Shown piece by piece: positions 43,690 through 51,975 of a DNA stretch of 64,000 nucleotides; position 1 is the stretch's first letter, and the number at the start of each line of letters is the position of its first letter. A program made the translations under genes and the position numbers. Source of the stretch: Microthrixaceae bacterium (GTDB lineage: Bacteria; Actinomycetota; Acidimicrobiia; Acidimicrobiales; Microtrichaceae); NCBI GenBank assembly GCA_020637215.1, contig JACJWI010000002.1, forward strand, positions 310,001 through 374,000, given 5' to 3'. The notes below the pieces were generated by a model that searched no databases, was not told where the DNA came from, and was given only the letters and a program-made list of their open reading frames with translations.

Positions 43690-43728
43690 GGCCGCGGAGC
43701 TGGCCCCGCCGAGCCGGCTCCGTTGAGT

Positions 43729-43896
43729 TCACGCGGACGGCACGTCGATGTTGCACCGAGGCCCGGTCGCCGCGGCGAGCCGAGCAATCTTCCGGCGCAG
43801 GTACTCGGGGACCGATAGGCCGACCTCGGCTGCCCGCTTGGCGAGCGCCTCATAGACGTCATCGTCAACGTCCCGGATCTGGATCGAGCGGGGCAT
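43729..43896 (-). CDS. Orphan ribbon-helix-helix antitoxin (VapB/FitA-like)
   Basis: A 55-residue frame begins MPRSIQIRDVDDDVYEALAK and continues RAAEVGLSVPEYLRRKIA. The SIQIRDV strand and following two helices are the ribbon-helix-helix pattern of FitA/VapB antitoxins. No PIN gene follows: the next gene downstream, mce, is on the other strand. It may be an orphan antitoxin left after toxin loss, or act in trans on a distant VapC. A palindrome upstream (43910-43925) is a likely self-binding operator. Base composition of the upstream region is more AT-rich than its neighbours. Confidence 0.75.
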   Translation of the reverse strand: MPRSIQIRDVDDDVYEALAKRAAEVGLSVPEYLRRKIARLAAATGPRCNIDVPSA

Positions 43897-43909
43897 GGAC
43901 GCATTGTCT

Positions 43910-43925
43910 CATGCGATATTGCATG
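43910..43925. promoter_or_regulatory. Palindromic operator candidate of the orphan antitoxin
   Basis: CATGC-GATATT-GCATG is an inverted repeat 14 bases before the antitoxin ATG, in an AT-rich pocket. Such dyads are typical of VapB autoregulation. Confidence 0.4.
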
Positions 43926-44079
43926 TCCCGAGGTGTTGGGGACTGGCCGCAGTTCCGGGTCGCGATGACGCGGCCCCTCGATCCCGAGCGGGCTACCGGG
44001 CGTTGTGCTGGGATGGCGATGCGCCACGAGGCGCCGCCGTCACCGCCGGGGTGCGGCTCCACGGAGGGGGAGACAACCG

Positions 44080-45165
44080 ATGCCACACGAGGTCCGAGGA
44101 GTGGTGGCCCGAGCGGTCGGAGAGCCGGTCACGATCGAGACGATCGTCGTGCCCGACCCCGGTCCGGGCGAAGCCCTGGTGCGGGTCCAGGCGTGCGGGG
44201 TGTGCCACACCGACCTCCACTACCGGGAAGGTGGGATCAACGACGAGTTCCCGTTCCTGCTGGGCCACGAGGCCGCCGGCGTCGTCGAGGCGGTCGGTGA
44301 CGGCGTCGCCAACGTGGAACCCGGCGACTTCGTCGTCCTCAACTGGCGAGCGGTCTGCGGGGAGTGTCGGGCGTGCCGGAAGGGCAAGCCGTGGTACTGC
44401 TTCGCCACCCACAACGCCACCCGGAAGATGACGCTCGCCGACGGCACCGAGTTGACCCCGGCGCTCGGGATCGGGGCATTCGCGGAGAAGACGCTCGTCG
44501 CCGCCGGCCAGTGCACCAGGGTCGACCCGGCCGCCGAGCCCGAGGTCGCCGGCCTGCTCGGCTGCGGGGTCATGGCCGGCATCGGCGCCGCGATCAACAC
44601 CGGCGGCGTCGGTCGGGGCGACTCGGTCGCGGTGTTCGGCTGCGGCGGCGTGGGCGACGGCGCCATCGAGGGGGCTCGTCTGGCGGGGGCGTCGACGATC
44701 GTGGCGGTCGACGTGGACGACCGCAAGCTCGAGCAGGCCCGACGGTTCGGCGCCACCCACACCGTCAACTCCACCCGGCAGGACCCCGTCGAGGCCGTCC
44801 GGGCCGCCACCGGCGGGTTCGGCGCGGATGTGGTGATCGAGGCGATCGGCCTGCCGCAGACGTACCGCCAGGCGTTCGAGGCCCGGGACCTGGCCGGCAC
44901 CGTCGTGCTCGTCGGGGTGCCCCGACCCGACATGACCCTGGAGCTGCCCTTCCTCGAGGTGTTCGGCCGGGGCGGCGCCCTCAAGTCGTCGTGGTACGGC
45001 GACTGCCTGCCCGAGCGGGACTTCCCCATGTTGATCGACCTCTACCTGCAGGACCGCTTGAACCTGAAGGGGTTCGTGTCCGAGACGATCTCGCTCGACG
45101 ACGTCGAGGAGGCGTTCCACAAGATGGAGCGTGGCGAGGTGCTGCGTTCGGTCGTCGTGATGTGA
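44080..45165 (+). CDS. S-(hydroxymethyl)mycothiol dehydrogenase (formaldehyde detoxification)
   Basis: The 361-residue zinc alcohol dehydrogenase oxidises the mycothiol-formaldehyde adduct. Catalytic zinc ligands are C in QACGVCHTDLH and H-E in LLGHEAAG; structural zinc is CGECRACRKGKPWYC. The Rossmann motif is VFGCGGVGDGAIEGARLAG. WRAVCGECRACRKGKPWYCF and the GALKSSWYGDCLPERDFP tail are typical of MscR. GGAGGGGGA precedes ATG 44080. The MBL-fold partner often found next to it is instead at 61860-62483. Confidence 0.9.
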   Translation: MPHEVRGVVARAVGEPVTIETIVVPDPGPGEALVRVQACGVCHTDLHYREGGINDEFPFLLGHEAAGVVEAVGDGVANVEPGDFVVLNWRAVCGECRACRKGKPWYCFATHNATRKMTLADGTELTPALGIGAFAEKTLVAAGQCTRVDPAAEPEVAGLLGCGVMAGIGAAINTGGVGRGDSVAVFGCGGVGDGAIEGARLAGASTIVAVDVDDRKLEQARRFGATHTVNSTRQDPVEAVRAATGGFGADVVIEAIGLPQTYRQAFEARDLAGTVVLVGVPRPDMTLELPFLEVFGRGGALKSSWYGDCLPERDFPMLIDLYLQDRLNLKGFVSETISLDDVEEAFHKMERGEVLRSVVVM

Positions 45166-45347
45166 GCGGTTCCGTGGCGCCGGCCCGGGTAACGTCGGTT
45201 CGCCCGATCCGGGTGATGCAGCGGCGGGTCGGGTCGAGCACAATCGCTCCAACCGTTCAGCCCACACGAGCTCGCTCGTGCCCGTGATGATCGCCGTCGG
45301 CGCTCATCACCTGATCACGACACACCTTCACGGAGAAGCCTGAACCG

Positions 45348-45776
45348 ATGACCGACACCGAACTGCTCCCGGGACCGATCGACTACGTCCTCCTCGAGTT
45401 CCCCGGCGACGTCCCGCTCGACGGAGCCGCGGCCGAGCTGCTCGCCCTCGTCGACAGCGGGATCGTGTCGGTCTGGGACCTGGTCGCCATCCGCAAAGAG
45501 GCCGACGGCACCTTCTCCGGGATCGCACTCGACGCGATCCACGAGTCGTTCACGGCGTTCGAGGGCGCCCGCAGCGGACTTCTCGGCGACGACGACATCG
45601 CCGAGGCGGCCGCCGCTCTCGAACCCGGGACGGTGGCGGTGCTGATCGTCTGGGAGAACGCGTGGGCGGAGCGGTTCGTCACCGCCGCCTTCGGCGCCGG
45701 GGGCGCGGTGGTCGCGTCCGGGCGCATCCCCGCGGCCGAGGTCATCGAGGCGCTCGACCTGCTCGAGTCCGAGTAG
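45348..45776 (+). CDS. DUF6325-like small soluble protein
   Basis: The 142-residue protein begins LPGPIDYVLLEFPGDVPLDG, then AAAELLALVDSGIVSVWDLV and LEPGTVAVLIVWENAWAERF. This pattern belongs to a small actinomycete family (DUF6325/DUF1269-like) usually next to a SHOCT-domain gene, as here. The alternating strand-helix order suggests a ferredoxin-like fold. Stress response has been proposed for related DUF1269 proteins; nothing here proves it. It is cotranscribed with the SHOCT gene 49 bases downstream. Confidence 0.78.
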   Translation: MTDTELLPGPIDYVLLEFPGDVPLDGAAAELLALVDSGIVSVWDLVAIRKEADGTFSGIALDAIHESFTAFEGARSGLLGDDDIAEAAAALEPGTVAVLIVWENAWAERFVTAAFGAGGAVVASGRIPAAEVIEALDLLESE

Positions 45777-45825
45777 CCGTGAACCCCGACACCCACCGAT
45801 CCGATCGACTTCAAGGAGAACCACC

Positions 45826-46128
45826 ATGCCAGGACTGCTGAGGGGCGTCGCCCGAACCGCCGCTATCGCCGGCACCGCCACCGCCGTCAGCGGCCGGGTG
45901 CAGCGTCGACAGGCCGAGAAGTTCGCCCAGCGCGACGCCAACATCTACGCCCAGCGCGAACAGGCCTACGAGCAGCAGGTCGCCCCGCAGGCCGCACCGG
46001 CTCCGGCTCCCGCACCGGCGGGCGACGACAAGCTCGACCAGCTCCAGAAGCTCGGCGACCTGAAGGCGCAGGGCATCCTCACCGACGCCGAGTTCGAGGC
46101 CCAGAAGGCCAAGATCCTCGCCGGCTGA
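45826..46128 (+). CDS. SHOCT-domain protein
   Basis: The 100-residue protein has a basic Ala/Thr/Arg-rich N-terminus with possible amphipathic helix (RTAAIAGTATAVSGRVQRRQ), an Ala/Pro linker and a C-terminal SHOCT motif: DQLQKLGDLKAQGILTDAEF then EAQKAKIL. AAGGAGAACCACC precedes ATG. SHOCT helices mediate oligomerisation or membrane association. It follows the DUF6325-like gene; the pair recurs in actinomycetes. A strong hairpin follows. Confidence 0.88.
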   Translation: MPGLLRGVARTAAIAGTATAVSGRVQRRQAEKFAQRDANIYAQREQAYEQQVAPQAAPAPAPAPAGDDKLDQLQKLGDLKAQGILTDAEFEAQKAKILAG

Positions 46129-46146
46129 CGAGCCACCCGCACTCCG

Positions 46147-46187
46147 ACTGGCTGTCGTCACCGCCCGAGGCGGGAACGGCAGCCAGT
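46147..46187. terminator. Bidirectional terminator between SHOCT and sulfatase genes
   Basis: ACTGGCTGTCGT pairs with ACGGCAGCCAGT (one G-U), with an inner CCGCC-cga-GGCGG stem. It lies between convergent genes. Confidence 0.65.
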
Positions 46188-46216
46188 TGCGCGTCCAGCG
46201 AACGTTCAGAAGCTGT

Positions 46217-47785
46217 TCAGACCGGAGCCTGGACCTCGAGGCGGGGATGTCGGACCGGAGGCTGACGATCCCACAGGTCGGCGACGAGGTCGTCGCGGAC
46301 CGAGCGCAGCGCCGGGTCGTCCCAGCGGTTGACGCGCTGCATCGGGTCGTCGACCAGCGAGTACAGCTCCCCTTCGGTGCCGTCGTGCACCGCACCGGGC
46401 AGGTACGCCGTGCACACCCACCCGTCGCGGGTGATCGTTCGCAGGTGCACCGCCACGCCGGCCAGCTCGCTGTCCCACGCGGTGAGCTGGGCCTCGATCC
46501 CGCGTTCGGCGGCGTCCGGGTCGTCGACGGGCAGCTCCACCCCCTGCATCCAGTCCGGCACGTCCACCCCGGCGATCGACGCGAACGTCGGGGCCAGGTC
46601 GACGAGGCCCACCGGCGCGGTCACCGTCGCCGGTGCGACGCCCGCCGCCGGAGCCGGTCGCCAGATCAACGGCAGACGCATCAGGGCGTCGACGTGGTAC
46701 GGGCCCTTGAACAACAGGCCGAAGTCGCCCTGGAACTCGCCGTGGTCGGTGGTGAACACGACGTCGAGGTCGTCGGACCAGCCGCGGGCGTCGATCGCCG
46801 CGAGGACCCGGCCGACCGCCTCGTCGATCAACTCGACCTCGATCGCGTTCAGCGCGTTGACCTCGCGGACCTGATCGGCGGTCAGGGTGGCGGGAACCCA
46901 GCGGGCCGGGGCCTCGTAGTTCGACACCAACGCCCCGTCGTACCAGAGCCGCCAGTGCCGGGGCTTGGCGTCGAGGATCGCCTCGCGCTCACCGGCAGAG
47001 GTCGGATAGCCGGCCGGGAGCTCGACGTCGCGCCAGTCGACGCGGTGCAGCTCCGACTCGGGCGGGTCCCACGGGTGGTGCGGGTCCGGGAAGCTCATCC
47101 AGCAGAAGAAGTCGTCGTCGACGTCGAGGCCGTCGAGCCAGGCGATCGTCCGGTCCGCCACCCAGTCGGTGTGGTACCAACCGCGCTCGATCGGGTTGTG
47201 CTTCACCTGGGGCGCGCCGGTGTCTCCGAAGCCGTCGGCGTTCACCTCGAGGTCGCGGTCGAGCACCGCGTAGTAGCCGGCGGCCGCCTCGGGGTGCTCC
47301 TGGCCGAGCCACCGGGCGTAGTGCAACCACCCGGCCGCGCCATGGGTCGCGAACTCGAGGTGGTCGAAGCCCCGGTGCGGACCGTTGCCACCGCCGAAGC
47401 GACGATCCTCGATCGTCTCGGTGCCGAGTCCGGCCAGCCGGTTCTCGTTGAAGCGCAGGAACGGGTCGAGGAACGGTTCGAAGTGCGCCTTGCCGATCAG
47501 CGCCGTGCGGTACCCCTCGTCGTGGAGCAACCCGGCGACCGACGGCGCGTCGACCGGGAGGGGCACCCCGTTCATCCACACGCCGTGGGTGTGGGGGTGC
47601 TGCCCCGTGAGCATCGTCGAGCGCGACGGCATGCACACCACCGACTGCGGCACGGCCCGCTCGTAGCGGATGCCGTCGGACGCGAGAGCGTCGATGACCG
47701 GTGTCCGGCTGAGGGTCCCGCCGTTGCAGCCGAGCGTGTCGTAGCGCTGCTGGTCGGTGGTGATGAAGAGGATCTTGCGTCCCAT
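46217..47785 (-). CDS. Type I sulfatase (formylglycine-dependent)
   Basis: The 522-residue enzyme has MGRKILFITTDQQRYDTLGC, the metal-binding N-terminus, and SVVCMPSRSTMLTGQ with C51 in C-x-P-S-R, the cysteine oxidised to formylglycine. IGKAHFEPF and WMSFPDPHHPWDPP with TTDHGEFQGDFGLLFKGPYH provide further metal and sulfate ligands. It has no signal peptide, so it acts in the cytoplasm. A formylglycine-generating enzyme would be needed and is not in the window. Substrate unknown; choline-sulfatase-like size and motifs are possible. Convergent with SHOCT gene. Confidence 0.9.
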   Translation of the reverse strand: MGRKILFITTDQQRYDTLGCNGGTLSRTPVIDALASDGIRYERAVPQSVVCMPSRSTMLTGQHPHTHGVWMNGVPLPVDAPSVAGLLHDEGYRTALIGKAHFEPFLDPFLRFNENRLAGLGTETIEDRRFGGGNGPHRGFDHLEFATHGAAGWLHYARWLGQEHPEAAAGYYAVLDRDLEVNADGFGDTGAPQVKHNPIERGWYHTDWVADRTIAWLDGLDVDDDFFCWMSFPDPHHPWDPPESELHRVDWRDVELPAGYPTSAGEREAILDAKPRHWRLWYDGALVSNYEAPARWVPATLTADQVREVNALNAIEVELIDEAVGRVLAAIDARGWSDDLDVVFTTDHGEFQGDFGLLFKGPYHVDALMRLPLIWRPAPAAGVAPATVTAPVGLVDLAPTFASIAGVDVPDWMQGVELPVDDPDAAERGIEAQLTAWDSELAGVAVHLRTITRDGWVCTAYLPGAVHDGTEGELYSLVDDPMQRVNRWDDPALRSVRDDLVADLWDRQPPVRHPRLEVQAPV

Positions 47786-47811
47786 CGCGCTTCCTGTGCT
47801 CGATCGTGCCG

Positions 47812-48213
47812 TCAGTTGGCTCGTTCGCCGGCGTCGAGCTGGCGTTGCAGCTCGAGCAGGGCGTCGCCGCACGCGGCGCCGATGACGAGCGCCATCACGT
47901 CGGGCTCCGCGTCGGTGGAGTACACGCCCAGGCAGGTGTCGTCGCCCAGGTCGATGACGTCGACGGTGGCGAGGTGCTCGCGGACCGGCCCGGCTTCGAT
48001 GCGGTACTGGAGCCGCCGCTGCACCGGGTCGTTGGTGACGATGCGCTCGGGCAGGCTCAGTCCCGACCCGAGCGTGACGGTGCGGACGTCGCCCTCCTGG
48101 GTGCATGCGGCGAGGCCGGGGAACCAGCTGTCGAGCGAGGCGGTGTCGGTCACGGCCGCCCACACCAGCTCCGCAGGGTGGGCGAATCGGACGTCGCGTC
48201 GGATCGTGGCCAT
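47812..48213 (-). CDS. SRPBCC-family protein (polyketide cyclase-like)
   Basis: The 133-residue protein starts MATIRRDVRFAHPAELVWAA and continues TDTASLDSWFPGLAAC, the SRPBCC lead with a Trp-Phe-Pro turn. Strands with LQYRIEAGPVREHLATVDV and a terminal helix LVIGAACGDALLELQRQL complete the START-like grip. Such proteins bind hydrophobic ligands; the ligand is unknown. It lies 26 bases upstream of the sulfatase gene on the same strand, so they may be cotranscribed. Confidence 0.85.
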   Translation of the reverse strand: MATIRRDVRFAHPAELVWAAVTDTASLDSWFPGLAACTQEGDVRTVTLGSGLSLPERIVTNDPVQRRLQYRIEAGPVREHLATVDVIDLGDDTCLGVYSTDAEPDVMALVIGAACGDALLELQRQLDAGERAN

Positions 48214-48316
48214 CGGTGGCCGATCATGCCAGCTCCGCGTCGGCAGTGGCGGCGCGGGCATCATGTAGCCCGGCCGATCCGATCCCCCGGCCGCTCGACA
48301 CGTCCGGAGGGTGCAC

Positions 48317-48649
48317 GTGAGCGAAGGTCTGTCGGCGAGCGAGGTCGGCAAGGAGATCGCGGCCCATCACCAGCACCACGCGGACCGGACCGGTGAGCAC
48401 CGCGTGGTCACCATCGTCGAGGCGGTCCTCCTGGCGGTCGTCGCTCTGCTCGCGGCGTGGTCGGGGTACGCCGCCGCGAAGTGGAGCACGGAGTCCCGGC
48501 TGCACCTGGCCGAATCCGCATCAGCCCGCGCGAAGTCCAGCCAGGCCGACCTCGAGGCGATGGAGACCCGGAACCTCGACGCGATGATGTTCGACACCTG
48601 GTTCGACGCCTGGGTCCAGGGGGACGCTCAGGCCGATGCAGCTCGCTGA
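48317..48649 (+). CDS. N-terminal part of a membrane protein, split by an apparent frameshift
   Basis: GTG 48317 (GGAGG six bases upstream) gives about 110 residues: a helical lead (SASEVGKEIAAHHQHHADRT), one membrane helix (VTIVEAVLLAVVALLAAW) and SQADLEAMETRNLDAMMFDTWFDAW. In proteins of this kind that I recall, the same chain goes on with RFRPEF and two further helices. Here that continuation is in the +1 frame (next entry). One base lost or gained near 48630-48640 would join them. Either a frameshift mutation, an assembly error, or two coupled chains. Confidence 0.65.
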   Translation: MSEGLSASEVGKEIAAHHQHHADRTGEHRVVTIVEAVLLAVVALLAAWSGYAAAKWSTESRLHLAESASARAKSSQADLEAMETRNLDAMMFDTWFDAWVQGDAQADAAR

Positions 48650-49010
48650 ACGCCGATTCCGGCCCGAGTTCGCGGCGGCCTTCGACGCGTGGTTCGCCGC
48701 CGATCCAGCGAACGACCCCGCCGCACCCTCGGATCCGACGTCGATGGATCAGTACCGCCAGCCGGCCAAGGAGCGCAGCGCGGCTCTGGCCTCCGAGGCC
48801 GAGGCCAGGTTCCGCGACGGTGTCGAGACGGGCGACACCGCCGATCAATACGTGCGCATCACCGTTCTGCTGGCGTCGGTGCTGTTCATCCTGGGCATCA
48901 GCAGCCAGTTCCGTCTGCGCTCGGCCCGCGTCGGCTTGATCTCGGTCGGTGTCGTGATCCTGCTGTACGCGGTCGTGCTCCTGGCGTCGGCTCCGAAGCC
49001 TCCCTTCTGA
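48636..49010 (+). CDS. C-terminal part of the split membrane protein
   Basis: This frame starts at ATG 48636, 14 bases before the upstream stop, and encodes MQLAERRFRPEFAAAFDAWF, SMDQYRQPAKERSAALASEA and two membrane helices (YVRITVLLASVLFILGI; VGLISVGVVILLYAVVLLA). RFRPEFxxAFDAW normally follows the upstream segment without a break, which is why I read the pair as one gene. If ATG 48636 is used in translational coupling, the two pieces could still assemble. Function unknown. Confidence 0.65.
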   Translation: MQLAERRFRPEFAAAFDAWFAADPANDPAAPSDPTSMDQYRQPAKERSAALASEAEARFRDGVETGDTADQYVRITVLLASVLFILGISSQFRLRSARVGLISVGVVILLYAVVLLASAPKPPF

Positions 49011-49074
49011 GCGTCGTCCTCCTGCGGGCCGGGTGTCGGACCGGTGCGCCGGTGAGCGGATTCTCGGGTGCCAC

Positions 49075-49099
49075 CCGCCCCCGCTCCGATCGGGGGCGG
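49075..49099. terminator. Bidirectional terminator hairpin
   Basis: CCGCCCCCG pairs perfectly with CGGGGGCGG around a seven-base loop, between the split membrane gene and the convergent VapC gene. Confidence 0.65.
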
Positions 49100-49132
49100 T
49101 GTGCCAGGAAAGTTGTGTCAGCCGGAGGTGGG

Positions 49133-49567
49133 TCAGTTCTGATCGGGATGCGGGATCGGGCGGAGTCGTAGCTCCGGGATCCCGGCGAAGTCGCCCTCGT
49201 TGCAGGTGTACAGCGGCAGCTCGTTGGCGATGGCGATGGCGGCGATCAGGGCGTCGAAGGCCCGGGCCTGCGGCTTGCGTCCGGCTCGGCGCAGCCCGGC
49301 TGCCACCCGCCCGAACGTCCGGGCGGCGGCAACGTCGAGCGGCAGCGGATCGAACGACGCCTCGGCTGCTTGGAGCCGTGCCTGTCGGGCGGCACGCTCC
49401 TGGTCGTCGTCGGTGACGAGCGGTCCGACCGACAGCTCCGCCAGGGTGACGGTGGTGATGGTCGGCCGGTCGGGAAGGTCAGCGGCATCGAGTCGGTCGA
49501 GCAGCACCACGGCGTTGGTGTCGAGCACACCCCGCCCGTCGCCCGGGTCCGTCGTGGTCTCGCTCAC
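49133..49567 (-). CDS. VapC-like PIN toxin
   Basis: The 144-residue protein has GVLDTNAVVLLDRLDA (first Asp), TVTLAELSVGPL (Glu), ARAFDALIAAIAIANELPLY (third Asp) and CNEGDFAGIPEL (fourth Asp), the full PIN active site. It starts in a 4-base overlap with the antitoxin, the standard vapBC order. Probably cleaves tRNA or rRNA when freed; the target is unknown. Confidence 0.92.
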   Translation of the reverse strand: MSETTTDPGDGRGVLDTNAVVLLDRLDAADLPDRPTITTVTLAELSVGPLVTDDDQERAARQARLQAAEASFDPLPLDVAAARTFGRVAAGLRRAGRKPQARAFDALIAAIAIANELPLYTCNEGDFAGIPELRLRPIPHPDQN

Positions 49568-49800
49568 AGCGACTGGTCGAGGAAGGCGTCGACGTCGGCG
49601 CGGAGGCGGTCGGCGTCGAGGGGTGGCAGGTGCCGGAACTGCTCGACCAGTGCAGCGGCACTCAACGGCTGGCGGGGCAGTGGCCGTAGCTCGGCGACCG
49701 GCTCGCCGTCCCGGGTGATGGTGACCACCTCACCGGCTCGCACGCGGTCGACCACCTCGCCGCCGTGGTTGCGGAGCTCTCTGATGCTGGCCTCGGACAT
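49564..49800 (-). CDS. Phd/YefM-type antitoxin (VapB)
   Basis: The 78-residue protein begins MSEASIRELRNHGGEVVDRV and RAGEVVTITRDGEPVAELRP, the Phd/YefM dimerisation and DNA-binding fold. The C-terminal half (FRHLPPLDADRLRADVDAFL) would thread into the toxin. Upstream on the same strand two near-copies of CGATAC(A)CTCG (49806-49835) may be operator half-sites. The stop overlaps the VapC start. Confidence 0.92.
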   Translation of the reverse strand: MSEASIRELRNHGGEVVDRVRAGEVVTITRDGEPVAELRPLPRQPLSAAALVEQFRHLPPLDADRLRADVDAFLDQSL

Positions 49801-49978
49801 GCAACGAGTGTATCACCCGTGAGACGAGTATCGAAGGTCGGATCCGCCTCGCTGTCGGACCACACGACGCAGAGTCGTCCGCCACGGCGGGGGATGCTGT
49901 GATCGCTGCTGTGTCAGTGTGTTGCGTTGGTTCTGCCATCGAAGACGCCAGAACCGCGCTACCAGTAGGGGAAGCAGC

Positions 49979-50857
49979 ATGCAGGTCCACCTCGTCGACG
50001 GCACCTACGAGCTGTTCCGGTACTTCTACTCACCGGGTGGTGGTCACTCGAACGCTGCCGACGAGCAGGTCGGAGCGGTGCGCGGCGTGCTCCGATCGCT
50101 CCTCGGCATGCTCGGCGACGGGGTCACCCACCTCGGCGTGGCCACCGACCACGTCATCGAGTCGTTCCGCAACGACCTGTGGCCGGGCTACAAGGACGGA
50201 TCGGGGATCGACCCCGACCTGTTGCGGCAGTTCCCCTGGGTCGAGGAGGCGATCGCCGCACTCGGCGTGACGGTGTGGCCCATGGTCGAGGTGGAGGCCG
50301 ACGACGCCCTCGGGGCCGCGGCCGTCGTCGCCGCGGCGGACGACCGCGTCGAGCGGGTGGTCATCTGCACGCCGGACAAGGACCTGGCCCAGTGCGTCGG
50401 CGGCAAGGTCGTCCAGTACGACCGACGCGCCCAGCAGTACCGCGACTCCGACGGCGTGCTCGAGAAGTACGGCGTCGAACCCGCCTCCATCCCCGACTGG
50501 CTCGCGCTCGTCGGCGACAGCGCCGACGGCTTCCCGGGCCTGCCGGGCTGGGGGGCCAAGACCGCCGCGGCGGTCCTGCGGCGCTACGGCCGGATCGAGG
50601 ACATCCCCCACGCCCCCGGCCAGTGGGACGTGTCGGGCGTCCGAGGTGCGGCCAAGCTCGCGACGACGTTGCACGACGATCTCGATCGGGCGCTGCTGTT
50701 CAAGACGCTCGCCACCCTGGTCACCGACGTCGAGGTCGGCGCGGTCGACGACTGGCTCTGGGCGGGTCCCACCGACGCCCTGGCCGACTGGGCGGACCGG
50801 CTCGACGCCCCCGACCTGGTCCGCAACGCCGACCGCCTGGCGGCCGAGCGTCTGTGA
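49979..50857 (+). CDS. Stand-alone 5'-3' exonuclease (FEN-like)
   Basis: The 292-residue protein matches the 5' nuclease domain of DNA polymerase I without the polymerase: VHLVDGTYELFRYFYS, a mobile arch, EVEADDALGAAAVVAAADDR with metal carboxylates, VICTPDKDLAQCV, and the H3TH GDSADGFPGLPGWGAKTAAAV. AGGGGAAGC stands before ATG. It probably removes RNA primers or flaps during repair. A DNA ligase gene converges on it. Confidence 0.9.
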   Translation: MQVHLVDGTYELFRYFYSPGGGHSNAADEQVGAVRGVLRSLLGMLGDGVTHLGVATDHVIESFRNDLWPGYKDGSGIDPDLLRQFPWVEEAIAALGVTVWPMVEVEADDALGAAAVVAAADDRVERVVICTPDKDLAQCVGGKVVQYDRRAQQYRDSDGVLEKYGVEPASIPDWLALVGDSADGFPGLPGWGAKTAAAVLRRYGRIEDIPHAPGQWDVSGVRGAAKLATTLHDDLDRALLFKTLATLVTDVEVGAVDDWLWAGPTDALADWADRLDAPDLVRNADRLAAERL

Positions 50858-50893
50858 GGTCGATCGTCGGCGTCTCGCCCGACGACGCCGTTC

Positions 50894-51973
50894 TCAGCCG
50901 GGGCCGTCGAAGATCTCGGTGTACTCGATCGGCGGCGGGTGCTCGAGCTGGGAGTAGTCGCACTGCGCCGGGTCCTTGTCCGGTCGCCACCGCACGAACC
51001 TGGCCGGGTGGCGGAACCGACCCGCGGTCAGGTTCTCGTAGGTGACCTCGACCACCAGCTCGCAGCGCAGCGGCACCCACTCGGCGCTGGCCTTCCCGCC
51101 CGACCACCGGCTGGGGGCCCCGGGCATCCGCACCCCGTCGCCGTGGGCGTCGGCCTCGGCCCAGGACCGCCACGGGTGGCCGTCGGCTCCGCCCTCCTCG
51201 TAGGGAGCGAGCTCGGCGGCCAGGGTCCTGCGCTGGGAGGCGGCGAACGCGGACGCGACCCCGACGTGGTGCAGCGCCGGCGGCTCCTGGTCGTCGAACA
51301 GGCCGAGCAGGAGCGAGCCCACCCCGCCGTCCTTGTGGTGGCGGTAGCCGGCCACGACGCAGTCGGTGGTCCGGTGGTGCTTGACCTTGAGCTGCGTCCG
51401 CTTGTCGGGGGTGTAGGCTGAGTCGAGCGACTTGGCCATCACGCCGTCGAAACCGGATCCGTCGAAGAGCTCGAACCAGTCGGTGGCCCGCTCCGGGTCG
51501 CGGGTGGCCGGGGTCAGGTGGATCGGTGCCTCGACGTCGTCGAGCAGGCGTTCGAGCGTCGCTCGGCGCTCCTGGAGCGCAAGGGGCATGAGGTCCAGGT
51601 CGTCGAGGGCGATCAGGTCGAACACGACCAGGTGCGCGGGCGTGGTCTCGGACAGCATCCGAACCCGGCTCTCGGCGGGGTGGATGCGCTGCTGGAGCAG
51701 GTCGAAGACCAGTCCGTCCGGCCCCGGCACGACCAGCTCGCCGTCGAGCACGCACCGGGTCGGCAGCATCCGGCGGATCGGCTCCATGAGCTCGGGGAAG
51801 TACCGCGTGAGCGGCTTCTCGTTGCGGCTCCCGAGCACGATCTCGTCGCCGTCGCGGAACACGATGCAGCGGAAGCCGTCCCACTTCGGCTCGTACAGGT
51901 ACTCCCCGAGAGGGATCTCCTTGGTGGCCTTGGCCAGCATCGGCCGCAGCGGTGGGAGGACCGGGAGCCGCAC
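50894..51973 (-). CDS. ATP-dependent DNA ligase (LigC-like)
   Basis: The 359-residue enzyme has the adenylation lysine in YLYEPKWDGFRCIVFRD (residues about 26-42, K of K-x-D-G), CVLDGELVV, VVFDLIALD and GVMAKSLDSAY, followed by an OB-fold (LKVKHHRTTDCVVAGYRHHK). No polymerase or nuclease domains of LigD are present, so it resembles the short LigC-type ligases that aid base excision or alternative end joining. It starts at GTG 51973, two bases after the LOG gene stop, so they form one unit. Confidence 0.92.
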   Translation of the reverse strand: MRLPVLPPLRPMLAKATKEIPLGEYLYEPKWDGFRCIVFRDGDEIVLGSRNEKPLTRYFPELMEPIRRMLPTRCVLDGELVVPGPDGLVFDLLQQRIHPAESRVRMLSETTPAHLVVFDLIALDDLDLMPLALQERRATLERLLDDVEAPIHLTPATRDPERATDWFELFDGSGFDGVMAKSLDSAYTPDKRTQLKVKHHRTTDCVVAGYRHHKDGGVGSLLLGLFDDQEPPALHHVGVASAFAASQRRTLAAELAPYEEGGADGHPWRSWAEADAHGDGVRMPGAPSRWSGGKASAEWVPLRCELVVEVTYENLTAGRFRHPARFVRWRPDKDPAQCDYSQLEHPPPIEYTEIFDGPG

Positions 51974-51975
51974 CC

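Noticed and set aside
43991..44078. Start of the dehydrogenase at the upstream in-frame ATG (44005)
   Set aside because: The extra 25 residues are Arg-rich and unlike the family, and a GGAGGGGGA lies properly before ATG 44080.
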